Shown: positions 8,746-16,100 of the stretch, piece after piece | Layout of the letters: every line of letters begins with the position of its first letter | Numbering within the stretch: the stretch's first letter is position 1 | DNA from: Acrocarpospora catenulata | GTDB taxonomy: Bacteria > Actinomycetota > Actinomycetes > Streptosporangiales > Streptosporangiaceae | Reading direction: 5' to 3' | Length of the DNA: 64,000 nt | NCBI RefSeq assembly: GCF_018476525.1 | Contig: NZ_JAHCST010000010.1 | Span: 124,001-188,000 of the forward strand | Notes under the pieces: model-generated | The model's database searches: none | Told to the model about the DNA's origin: nothing | The model's input: the letters and a program-made list of their open reading frames with translations, nothing else | Made by a program: the position numbers and the translations under genes

Positions 8746-8786
8746 ACCTTCTCGCGCCCTACGGGTGAAGAGAGAGGGAAGCAGCA

Positions 8787-9737
8787 ATGAGCGCACAAGA
8801 CGTTCCGGCGATCGAGACGTCCGGACTGGTGAAAGTATTCGGCACCACCCGCGCGGTCGACGGCCTCGACCTCACCGTCCCGCCCGGCACCGTGTACGGC
8901 GTGCTCGGCCCCAACGGGGCAGGAAAGACCACGGCCGTGCGCATGCTGGCCACCCTGCTGCGGCCCGACGGCGGCCAGGCCCGGGTCTTCGGCCACGACG
9001 TGCTCCACGAGGCCGACACCGTCCGCGGCCTGGTCAGTCTGACCGGTCAGTACGCCTCCGTGGACGAGGAGATGACCGGCACCGAGAACCTCGTCCTCCT
9101 GGGCCGCCTGCTCGGCTACCGCAAGGCCGCCGCCCGGGACCGCTCCGAGCAGCTGATGGTCGCCTTCGGCCTGACCGAGGCGGCCGGTCGCCTGGTCAAG
9201 ACCTACTCGGGCGGCATGCGGCGGCGGCTGGACATCGCCGCCAGCATCCTCAGCACCCCCCGCCTGCTCTTCCTGGACGAGCCCACCACCGGCCTCGACC
9301 CGCGCAGCCGCAACCAGGTCTGGGACATCGTCCGCGCCGTGGTCGCGCAGGGCACCACCGTGCTGCTCACCACGCAGTACCTGGACGAGGCCGACCACCT
9401 GGCCGCCCGCATCGCCGTCATCGACGCGGGCCGGGTCATCGCCGAGGGCACGCCCGGCGAGCTGAAGGCGTCCATCGGGGCGGGCACCGTGCACGTGCGG
9501 CTGCGCGACGCCGCCCAGCGTCCGGCGGCCGAAGACGTGCTGGCGCGGGCGCTGCGGACGCCCGTGCAGCAGGAGGCCGACCCCGTCGCGCTCAGCGCCC
9601 GGGTGGACGACGCGGAGATCGCCGCCGCCGCGCTGGCCGAACTGGCCGCCGCCGGGATCGTCGTGGACGAGTTCGCTCTCGGCCAGCCCAGCCTCGACGA
9701 GGTCTTCCTCGCCCTCACCGACCGCGCCGCCGCCTGA
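8787..9737 (+). CDS. ABC exporter ATPase, DrrA type
   Basis: A 316-residue ATP-binding subunit. Walker [10 protein letters not shown] is near residue 43, the Q-loop at [14 protein letters not shown], signature [14 protein letters not shown], Walker [14 protein letters not shown] and the switch His region [11 protein letters not shown]. The TQYLDEAD form and the C-terminal extension ending in [12 protein letters not shown] are typical of the daunorubicin-resistance (DrrA) group, which powers drug or lipid efflux. The partner permease follows 30 bp downstream. The substrate is unknown; no biosynthetic genes are nearby. Confidence 0.92.
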   Translation: MSAQDVPAIETSGLVKVFGTTRAVDGLDLTVPPGTVYGVLGPNGAGKTTAVRMLATLLRPDGGQARVFGHDVLHEADTVRGLVSLTGQYASVDEEMTGTENLVLLGRLLGYRKAAARDRSEQLMVAFGLTEAAGRLVKTYSGGMRRRLDIAASILSTPRLLFLDEPTTGLDPRSRNQVWDIVRAVVAQGTTVLLTTQYLDEADHLAARIAVIDAGRVIAEGTPGELKASIGAGTVHVRLRDAAQRPAAEDVLARALRTPVQQEADPVALSARVDDAEIAAAALAELAAAGIVVDEFALGQPSLDEVFLALTDRAAA

Positions 9738-9767
9738 CTTCTGGTCGCCTGACTTTTGGGAGAAACC

Positions 9768-10616
9768 ATGACCACCACCACCTCTGAGACCACCACCGTC
9801 CCGTACGTCCCGGCCGCCGAGACCATAGGCGCGGTCATGGCGCCGGGGGCACGGCCACCCCGGCCGAGCGCCCTGTCTGCGTCGATCACGTTCGGCTGGC
9901 GCGCCATGTTGAAGATCAAGCACGTGCCGGAGCAGCTGTTCGACGTGACCGCGTTTCCGATCATGATGACGCTGATGTTCACGTACCTGTTCGGCGGCGC
10001 CCTGGCCGGGTCCACCGGGGAGTACCTGCAGTACCTTTTGCCCGGCATCATGGTGATGAGCGTGGTGATGATCACTATGTACACCGGCGTGGCGGTCAAC
10101 AACGACATCGCCAAGGGGGTCTTCGACCGTTTCCGCACGCTGCCCGTCTGGCGCCCGGCCGCCCTGGTCGGCAACCTGCTCGGCGACGTGCTCCGCTACC
10201 TGCTGGCCTCCACGACGATCGTCGTGGTCGGCCTGATCATGGGCTTCCGCCCGCCCGGCGGGATCGTGGGCGTGCTGTCCGGGGTCGCCCTCCTGGTGAT
10301 CTTCTCGTTCGCCTTCTCCTGGATCTGGACCATGTTCGGCCTCTTCCTGCGGAGCGAGAAGTCGGTGATGGGCATCAGCATGCTGGTGCTGTTCCCGCTC
10401 ACCTTCCTCAGCAACGTCTTCGTCGACCCCGCCACCATGCCCGGCTGGCTCCAGGCCTTCGTGGACGTCAACCCGATCGCCCACCTGGTCGCCGCGGTCC
10501 GCTCGATGATGAACGGCGCCTGGGACACCGGTGAAGTGACCTGGGTGCTGGTCTCCGCGGCCGTGCTCACCGTCGTGTTCGGCACGATCACCATGCGGCT
10601 CTACAACCGCAAGTAG
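9768..10616 (+). CDS. ABC-2 type permease, DrrB type
   Basis: A 282-residue membrane subunit of the exporter encoded just upstream. The hydrophilic N-terminus (about 40 residues, Thr-rich) is followed by ITFGWRAMLKIKHVPEQLFD and six membrane segments, with the ABC-2 motif around NNDIAKGVFDRFRTLPVWR. The pattern PLTFLSNVFVDPATMPGWLQ followed by VNPIAHLVAAVR is characteristic of the DrrB family. ATG 9768 is preferred over an in-frame TTG at 9756 because GGGAG lies six bases before the ATG. Confidence 0.92.
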   Translation: MTTTTSETTTVPYVPAAETIGAVMAPGARPPRPSALSASITFGWRAMLKIKHVPEQLFDVTAFPIMMTLMFTYLFGGALAGSTGEYLQYLLPGIMVMSVVMITMYTGVAVNNDIAKGVFDRFRTLPVWRPAALVGNLLGDVLRYLLASTTIVVVGLIMGFRPPGGIVGVLSGVALLVIFSFAFSWIWTMFGLFLRSEKSVMGISMLVLFPLTFLSNVFVDPATMPGWLQAFVDVNPIAHLVAAVRSMMNGAWDTGEVTWVLVSAAVLTVVFGTITMRLYNRK

Positions 10617-10642
10617 TTGCTGTCCACGGGACGGGTTTCTCG

Positions 10643-13600
10643 TCAGTGCAGCCGCCAGTCGATCTCCCGGTCCGGCTGGTAGCGGCAGGTGGCTCCCGTG
10701 GAAATGGTGGAACGCAGATGGGAGGCGAGGGCGGGGTGGCGGTCGTCGAGTTTGCGCAGGGTGTCGCGGATGCGGGCGGTGACCGTCTTGCGGGCCCGCT
10801 CCGCCTCGTCGCCCAGCCGCCGGTCCCGGCCCGCCAGACCGGCGGCGGCCCGCAACTCGGCCAGCAGCGCCTGCCGCTCCCGGTCGAACTCGGCGGCCCG
10901 CCCCTCCTGGCCGAGCGCCGCCGCCTGGTCGATCTCCTCGTCCAGCAGGGTCAGCCGGTGCCGGAAGGCGGCCTTGGCCGCGTCGTCCAGCACCGGATCC
11001 CCGCCCATCCGGCGCGCGGCCACCACGACCTCGCCGCCCTCGGGGTCGAGCAGCCGCACGGCCGGCACGTCCCCGCCGGGGGTGCTCAGCAGGTAGTGCA
11101 GGTCGCGCAGGCCCTTGGCGTCCGGCATGTGCACGGTGCGCTCCCCGAAACCCAGCGACCAGACGCCGTTCTCCAGCCGGAACACCCCGCCGGGCACCGG
11201 GGCGGCGGACGGGCCCGTCTGACGGCGGAGCGCGTGGACCCGGTCCACGATGTGCCGCATGCCGATGCGAGCCGCTTCCCGCTCCACCGCGTCCAGCAGG
11301 GTCACGGCCGCCCGCAGGTCGCCGTCCGCCCCTCTGGCGAGGCGGGCCGCCGCCAGGCCGGTCCGCGCCTCGATCGACCAGGGCGCGGCCTTCAACCGGT
11401 CGGCGGATCGGTAGGCGGCGGTGAACCCGGCGATCGCGTCCGCCCAGCGTCCCTCCCCGGCGTCCAGCACCGCCAGCCAGTGGTCCACGGGGCCGCTGAT
11501 GTCGCAGCCCCACAGGGAGAGCAGCCAGTCACCGCGGTGCGGCTCCAGCGCCGCCCGGGTCCGGGCGGTCAGCCCGGGGTCACCCGCCACGGCCGCCGCC
11601 TGCGCCATCAACCGCAACCCCAGCGACGCGAAACTCCGCGGGTACGGGTCCGCCCCCGGGCCCGGCAGCAGGCGCAGACCGCCCGCCACGTCGCCCTTGC
11701 TCAGGGCGGTGATGCCCGCCAGCAGCTCCGGATGCGGGTGGCGGTCGGCCACCAGGCGTTTGTGCAGTTCCTCCAGCTCGTCGAACCTGCCCTGCAGGAG
11801 CAGGAAGGCCCAGCGCAGGTGGTTGGCCATGAACGCGGGCGCCGACGCGCTGTCGTCGCCGACGGAGGAGAGCGCCTGCTCCAGGTAGTTTTCCGCCTCC
11901 TCGAACCGGCCCATCAAGGTGGTGATGATGCTCTGGTCGATGAAACCGGCGAAGTTGAGACGGAGCATGCCCTCCTGCTCGGCGACCTTGGTGGACAGGT
12001 CGTACTGGTCGAGGTAGGCGGGGTCCCCCTGCTCCAGCAGCGTCACCCAGCGCAGCGACGCCCCGAAGTGCATCGTGTCGTGGTCACCGGTGCGCCGGGC
12101 GACCTCCATCAGCTCCGCGGTCAACGCGGCCCGCTGCTTCGCGGTGCCCGGACGCCAGAGCAGGTCGAACAGCGTTAGCAGGCTGAAGGAGAGCGTTTCG
12201 TCGTCCTGCTCCCGCCGGGCCAGGTCCGCCAGCCAGGCGGCCAGCTCTGCCGCGATCACTTCGTTCGGGACCGGCCCCGCGCGTCCCGGGTGTTCCGCAT
12301 GGACGTGGTGATCCTGGTCCCGGTTCGGGTGTTTTGTGTGATCCCTGGTCGCGGTCATCCGGGCGTGGGCCTCGTGGAGGAAGTCGATGGCGACCGGCCA
12401 AGTGTGGCCGTAGTTCCAGACCGGGCCCTCCGAGCGGAAGAGGCTGAGGGCGACCCTGGCCAGCAGGTCCGGCCTGTCCAGTTTCCTGGCCAGGTCGATG
12501 GCGATGCGGAAGCTGGTGCGGGCCTCTTCGACGGCGCCCCGGTGGTCGAGGGACTCGCCCAGGCGGAGGGCGATCACCAGCCTGCTCCGCGGGTCGAGGG
12601 CGGCGGCCACCTCGTACGCCTTGCGGAGGTGGCCCAGCGCCTCCTCGGTGGCCATGCGCTGGCCCGCGTCCCATTCGGCGTGACGCAGGGATTTCACCAC
12701 GCGGGCGGGGTCCAGTTCGTCGCCTGCCAGGTAGGCGTGGTGGGCCTGGTCGGCAGGGAAGATCCATTCGGCGAGGGCGGGGGAGCGGTCGAGGGCACGG
12801 ATCACCGTCGCGTGGCGGCGGCGTATCTCGGCCGCGCCCGGCGTGGCGTAGAGCGTCTCCCGTACCAGATCGTGGGCGAACACGAACTTCCCGGTGTCCC
12901 GCGCGACCACCAGGCGGGCGTTCACCGCCTGCTCCAGCAGGCCGTCCACCTCGGGCGGCGCCAGCCCGGACACCGCCGCCAGGACCTCACGGTGGAACTC
13001 CCGCCCGAGCACCGCGGCGTCCGTCAGCAACTCCACCAGGGCCGGGGGCAGCAGCGACAACCGGCGCTGCAAGGCGTCCCGCACCCCTGGCGCGATCGCG
13101 CTCACCGAGCCACTGCTCCGCCACAACCGGGCGGTCTGCTCGACGAAGAACGGGTTCCCCCCGGTACGCCGGTGCACCTCGTCGACCAGCCCCGGCGTCG
13201 GCTTCCGACCGGCGGTCCGGGCCATCAACGTGCCCACCTCGTCCCGAACCAGCCCGGTCAGCGTCACCGTGGTCGCCTTCGCCAGCAGCGGCGTGATCAA
13301 CGGCTCCAGCGGGTGCCCGCCCGACTCCACCTCCACATCCCGGTACGTCCCGACCAGCAGTACCCGCTCGAACCAGGTGTGCTGAACCGCGAACTCCAGC
13401 AACCGCAACGACGCCGTGTCCGCCCAGTGCAGGTCATCCAGCACCACCATCACCGGCCGATGCTGCGACACCGAAACCAGCGCCACCGTCACCGCGTCAT
13501 ACAACCGGAACGCCTCGGCCGACCCGGGCGCCGGCGCCTCCCCCAGCAACACCAGTAGATTGCTCCCCGCCGCCGCGGCCGCCTCCGCCCACTCCTCCTC

Positions 13601-13861
13601 CGTGGCCCCCCGCTTCAACGCCCGCACAACCTGCACCCACGGCCAGTACCCCGGCGCCCCCTCCGAATGCCAGCACGACCCGCTGACCACCAGCGCCCCC
13701 CGCCGCCTGGCCTCCTCAACGGCCCCCGTCACCAGCGAGGTCTTCCCAATCCCCGCCTCCCCGGTGACCAGCACCAGCCCCCCATGACTCTCCGCGGCCC
13801 GCTCAATCTCCCCACGCAGAACCCCCGCCGGCCCTTCCCGCCCGATGAGCCCCACCACCAT
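10643..13861 (-). CDS. Large AAA/STAND-type ATPase with TPR-like region, regulator-like
   Basis: A 1072-residue protein. The N-terminal domain is a MalT/LuxR-LAL-like ATPase: GREGPAGVLRGEIERA, Walker A GEAGIGKTS, Walker B VMVVLDDLHWAD. A long helical repeat region follows. The last 180 residues start with VFRLENGVWSLGFGERTVHM and include RKTVTARIRDTLRKL and the end pattern ISTGATCRYQPD. I know this tail from other actinobacterial ATPase and cyclase-like proteins. The classical LuxR helix-turn-helix expected in this family is absent, so whether it binds DNA is unclear. The start is uncertain: ATG 13861 was chosen because it begins right before the GREGPAG box; GTG 13891 is in frame. It is convergent with the ABC exporter, 26 bp apart. 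Confidence 0.8.
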   Translation of the reverse strand: MVVGLIGREGPAGVLRGEIERAAESHGGLVLVTGEAGIGKTSLVTGAVEEARRRGALVVSGSCWHSEGAPGYWPWVQVVRALKRGATEEEWAEAAAAAGSNLLVLLGEAPAPGSAEAFRLYDAVTVALVSVSQHRPVMVVLDDLHWADTASLRLLEFAVQHTWFERVLLVGTYRDVEVESGGHPLEPLITPLLAKATTVTLTGLVRDEVGTLMARTAGRKPTPGLVDEVHRRTGGNPFFVEQTARLWRSSGSVSAIAPGVRDALQRRLSLLPPALVELLTDAAVLGREFHREVLAAVSGLAPPEVDGLLEQAVNARLVVARDTGKFVFAHDLVRETLYATPGAAEIRRRHATVIRALDRSPALAEWIFPADQAHHAYLAGDELDPARVVKSLRHAEWDAGQRMATEEALGHLRKAYEVAAALDPRSRLVIALRLGESLDHRGAVEEARTSFRIAIDLARKLDRPDLLARVALSLFRSEGPVWNYGHTWPVAIDFLHEAHARMTATRDHTKHPNRDQDHHVHAEHPGRAGPVPNEVIAAELAAWLADLARREQDDETLSFSLLTLFDLLWRPGTAKQRAALTAELMEVARRTGDHDTMHFGASLRWVTLLEQGDPAYLDQYDLSTKVAEQEGMLRLNFAGFIDQSIITTLMGRFEEAENYLEQALSSVGDDSASAPAFMANHLRWAFLLLQGRFDELEELHKRLVADRHPHPELLAGITALSKGDVAGGLRLLPGPGADPYPRSFASLGLRLMAQAAAVAGDPGLTARTRAALEPHRGDWLLSLWGCDISGPVDHWLAVLDAGEGRWADAIAGFTAAYRSADRLKAAPWSIEARTGLAAARLARGADGDLRAAVTLLDAVEREAARIGMRHIVDRVHALRRQTGPSAAPVPGGVFRLENGVWSLGFGERTVHMPDAKGLRDLHYLLSTPGGDVPAVRLLDPEGGEVVVAARRMGGDPVLDDAAKAAFRHRLTLLDEEIDQAAALGQEGRAAEFDRERQALLAELRAAAGLAGRDRRLGDEAERARKTVTARIRDTLRKLDDRHPALASHLRSTISTGATCRYQPDREIDWRLH

Positions 13862-13970
13862 CCCACCCAGCCACCTCAGCTCCGCCAACACCTACCCCGC
13901 CACGCTACCGACCGCTTCCGACAAAACCAGGAGCCCTGGTCTGGACTCTGCTGGCAGGCACGTTCGGTGA

Positions 13971-13999
13971 TTGCATTTATTGCGTTCGCTGCACATAAT
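13971..13999 (+). promoter_or_regulatory. Sigma-70-type promoter of the excisionase-like gene
   Basis: TTGCAT (13971-13976) and CATAAT (13994-13999) are separated by exactly 17 bp, 22 bp before the ATG at 14022. GAGGAGG lies between. This AT-rich promoter stands out from the GC-rich surroundings. Confidence 0.6.
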
Positions 14000-14021
14000 G
14001 CGATGGAGAGGAGGGTAGTAA

Positions 14022-14480
14022 ATGACCGTGCGAACTCCGAAGTCCCTGGAGCCCGGCCGGGTGGACGCGCAGGACGCGGCCCGTGCCATGCGACGGATCA
14101 AGGACTACCTGGCCACCCACCCCGGCGCTGAAGACATCCGCGTTACCGGGGAGTTGGCCGGCGACGAGGCCCTCGTCCTGCCCCGCGATGTCGTGACGAT
14201 GCTCGCCTACATGCTCACGCAGCTCGCCGAGGGGCGGGGCGTGACAGCGATGCCCAATCATGCCGAGCTGACTACACGGCAGGCGGCGGACCTGCTCAAC
14301 GTCTCCAGGCCCTACCTCATCGGGCTGCTCGACACGGGAAGGATTCCGCATCGCCTCGTCGGGCGGCACCGGCGTGTCCGGTTCGAGGATCTCATGGCTT
14401 ACAAGCGGCAGAGCGATACTGACAGGCGCAAGGCCGCCGACGACCTCATAGCCCTCAGCGAGGAACTGGACCTGTACTGA
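14022..14480 (+). CDS. Excisionase/MerR-type DNA-binding protein, probable orphan antitoxin
   Basis: A 152-residue protein. Residues about 85-135 form an excisionase-family helix-turn-helix (LTTRQAADLLNVSRPYLIGL, then IPHRLVGRHRRVRFEDLMAY). The N-terminal 80 residues are variable. In actinobacteria proteins of this build commonly precede and overlap a PIN-domain toxin gene and act as its antitoxin. Here the stop overlaps a new ATG in the expected coupled way (TGATG), but that frame stops after nine codons, so the partner is missing. The promoter and strong ribosome binding site suggest it is still expressed. Confidence 0.8.
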   Translation: MTVRTPKSLEPGRVDAQDAARAMRRIKDYLATHPGAEDIRVTGELAGDEALVLPRDVVTMLAYMLTQLAEGRGVTAMPNHAELTTRQAADLLNVSRPYLIGLLDTGRIPHRLVGRHRRVRFEDLMAYKRQSDTDRRKAADDLIALSEELDLY

Positions 14481-14509
14481 TGGCGTTCGCCGCGTCGGGC
14501 TGGCCTTGA
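14480..14509 (+). pseudogene. Nine-codon remnant of the antitoxin's partner gene
   Basis: The ATG at 14480 overlaps the last base of the upstream stop codon, the usual coupling for a toxin partner. The frame reads MAFAASGWP and then TGA. No continuation in another frame was seen before the convergent gene remnant begins at about 14538. A deletion that removed the toxin is the simplest reading. Confidence 0.4.
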
Positions 14510-14537
14510 TTAGGTGGAGCGGTTAGTTGACCTGGGC

Positions 14538-14968
14538 CTACTCTTGCTCGCCTTCCGCCAGGAGCGTTGCGGCGGCTTGAGGGTCCATGAGATTGGACCA
14601 GACCACCTCACCGGACTCCGCCGGTGTGTGTGCGAGCTGTTGTACGCCTTACGCGCCTGCCGGGCTCGTTCGGCGAGCGCCGCGTAGAAGTCGTCTGGGC
14701 TGCCGTCCTCCCGACGACCGGCTGCCACCAGCCAGGGGCAGCGGTTGTCTTGCCATACCGCTCCCCTCCAACGCTGGATCTTGACCTTGAGCAGGACGTT
14801 GTCATCCACCGAGGCGATCCGCTCCCGGGCGCTGCCTCCGGCGAACTGGGCAGACGCCTTGTGGATCAGTGGATGGTCGATCTCGTCCAGAGCTATGTGG
14901 GCTGGCGGCAGCTTGGCGATGCCGAGGTCTTCACGCAGGCAGCGGATGGTCGGACGGGTAGGATTCAC
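14538..14968 (-). pseudogene. Frameshifted gene downstream of an RHH antitoxin
   Basis: The GTG at 14968 overlaps the antitoxin stop (GTGA). The frame encodes about 115 residues including LREDLGIAKLPPAHIALDEI, LLKVKIQRWRGAVWQD and RREDGSPDDFYAALAERARQ. Near 14616-14626 the coding sense moves to another frame. The first frame becomes Arg/Ser-rich and poorly biased, while the shifted frame reads ESGEVVWSNLMDPQAAATLL and stops at 14538-14540. A one-base loss there, perhaps with a larger internal deletion, explains this; a sequencing error is the alternative. I do not recognise the family. Its position suggests it is the partner (toxin or accessory) of the upstream antitoxin. Confidence 0.6.
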
Positions 14969-15231
14969 CCTTCCTCCACTCCGCCGAGTTCCTCGATCTG
15001 CTCCTTGGTGAGTCCGGAGACGAGGGCCACTCGGGCGGTGTGCGTGCCGTCCAGCTGGGCCATCGCCTCCTGCATTGCGGCATGCAGTTCGGCCTGGCGG
15101 ACCTTGAGGTACACCCGTACGGCCTGTGCCACGAACTCCTTCTTCGTCACGTGGAGAAAGTGAGCCCCGTGAGAGATCAAGCGATCGGTTTCCGAGTCCA
15201 CCTTCAGCGGCGCCACATTCGAACCAGCCAC
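14965..15231 (-). CDS. Ribbon-helix-helix antitoxin-like protein
   Basis: An 88-residue protein. VAPLKVDSETDRLISHGAHF and the following KKEFVAQAVRVYLKVRQAEL fit a ribbon-helix-helix fold: a short strand then two helices. An acidic tail (LTKEQIEELGGVEEG) would bind a partner. The GTG at 15231 has GGAGG five bases upstream, which decides it over longer reading frames. The gene overlaps its downstream partner by four bases, and a near-perfect palindrome lies 18 bp upstream, as in self-repressed antitoxin operons. Confidence 0.75.
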   Translation of the reverse strand: MAGSNVAPLKVDSETDRLISHGAHFLHVTKKEFVAQAVRVYLKVRQAELHAAMQEAMAQLDGTHTARVALVSGLTKEQIEELGGVEEG

Positions 15232-15248
15232 GATAACCTCCAGTACCC

Positions 15249-15267
15249 AAAGGTACCTGGTGCCTTT
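15249..15267. promoter_or_regulatory. 19-bp palindromic operator of the RHH antitoxin operon
   Basis: AAAGGTACCTGGTGCCTTT is an inverted repeat with a single mismatched pair, 18 bp upstream of the GTG start. The overlapping GTACCCAAAGGTAC (15243-15256) gives a second, perfect 5-bp-arm dyad. Two adjacent dyads fit cooperative binding by RHH dimers. Confidence 0.6.
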
Positions 15268-15409
15268 GCCTGAATGAAAGCGTACGCCTCCGACCTGCGG
15301 GGACAACGCGCTACCGCAGGTCGGTGGGGAGGCTTCGAATGCTCGCCTAGGTATGGGGCTGTTTGCCAGGGGAGGAAGTCAACGGCACCCTCTGACGGTC
15401 CAGACGCGG

Positions 15410-15444
15410 GAGCGGAAAGTCGCGCTGGGCGTGACTTTCCGCTC
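15410..15444 (-). terminator. Terminator after the ricin-type lectin gene
   Basis: GAGCGGAAAGTC and GACTTTCCGCTC form a perfect 12-bp stem with an 11-base loop, 14 bp beyond the lectin stop codon. Confidence 0.75.
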
Positions 15445-15457
15445 GGGTAGGGGATTG

Positions 15458-15988
15458 TTAGCTGGTCCAGACGAGGTGCCAGCGGCGGGAGGGGTGGCGG
15501 TCGCAGGTGTACTGGAGGGCTTCGACGTTGTTGGCGGTGCTGAGGCCGCCGGCGATGGTTACGCACTTGCCGGTCTGTACGTTTTTGATCCAGTAGTTGC
15601 CGGTGTCGCCGTCCTCGGAGAAGGTCCATGACCGGGAGGGGTGGCGGTCGCAGTTGTATTGCAGAGCCGTGACGTTGTTGGCCGTGCTGAGGCCGCCCGC
15701 GATCGTCAGGCACTTGCCCGTCTGGGCGTTTCTGATGCGCTTTCCACCGCCCCTGCCCGACTCCAGCGTCCAGCGCCGGGACAGGTCGGTGTCGCAGGTG
15801 TACTGCACGGCGTGGACGTTGTTGTCGGTGCTGACGCCGCCCGCGATGGTCAGGCACTTGCCGGTCTCCACGTTGACGAGCATCAGCTGCCTCGCGCTTG
15901 CGGTGGCCTGGGTCGGGACGGCGAGGGTGGCCAGCACAAGGCTCAAGGCTGTGGCGACGGCGAGCTTGACGGCGGCGGAACGTTCCAC
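15458..15988 (-). CDS. Secreted ricin-type beta-trefoil lectin
   Basis: A 176-residue exported protein made almost only of one carbohydrate-binding trefoil. The signal peptide is VERSAAVKLAVATALSLVLA with cleavage near ATASA. Three repeats follow, each with TGKC(L/V)TIAGG, NNV and QY(T/N)C, ending in a QxW-like SRRW, SRSW or SRRW. One Cys pair per repeat suggests a disulfide in each lobe. No enzyme domain is attached, unlike most actinomycete proteins with this module. AGGAGG five bases before the GTG at 15988 fixes the start. Confidence 0.9.
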   Translation of the reverse strand: MERSAAVKLAVATALSLVLATLAVPTQATASARQLMLVNVETGKCLTIAGGVSTDNNVHAVQYTCDTDLSRRWTLESGRGGGKRIRNAQTGKCLTIAGGLSTANNVTALQYNCDRHPSRSWTFSEDGDTGNYWIKNVQTGKCVTIAGGLSTANNVEALQYTCDRHPSRRWHLVWTS

Positions 15989-16100
15989 GGAGACCTCCTG
16001 AAGGTGGGTCGGACTTCCTTCAGGATCCGGAGAGCGGCCCAATTGGGTCGTGAGTAGGGACCTACTCAAGTGGGACTCCAACTACCGGGATTCCGGGGGG

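Noticed and set aside
7263-11513. Very long minus-strand frame spanning the oxidoreductase and the ABC exporter genes
   Set aside because: Only the part 7263-8675 has motifs and a start; the rest is antisense of the exporter genes and part of the AAA protein gene in another frame.
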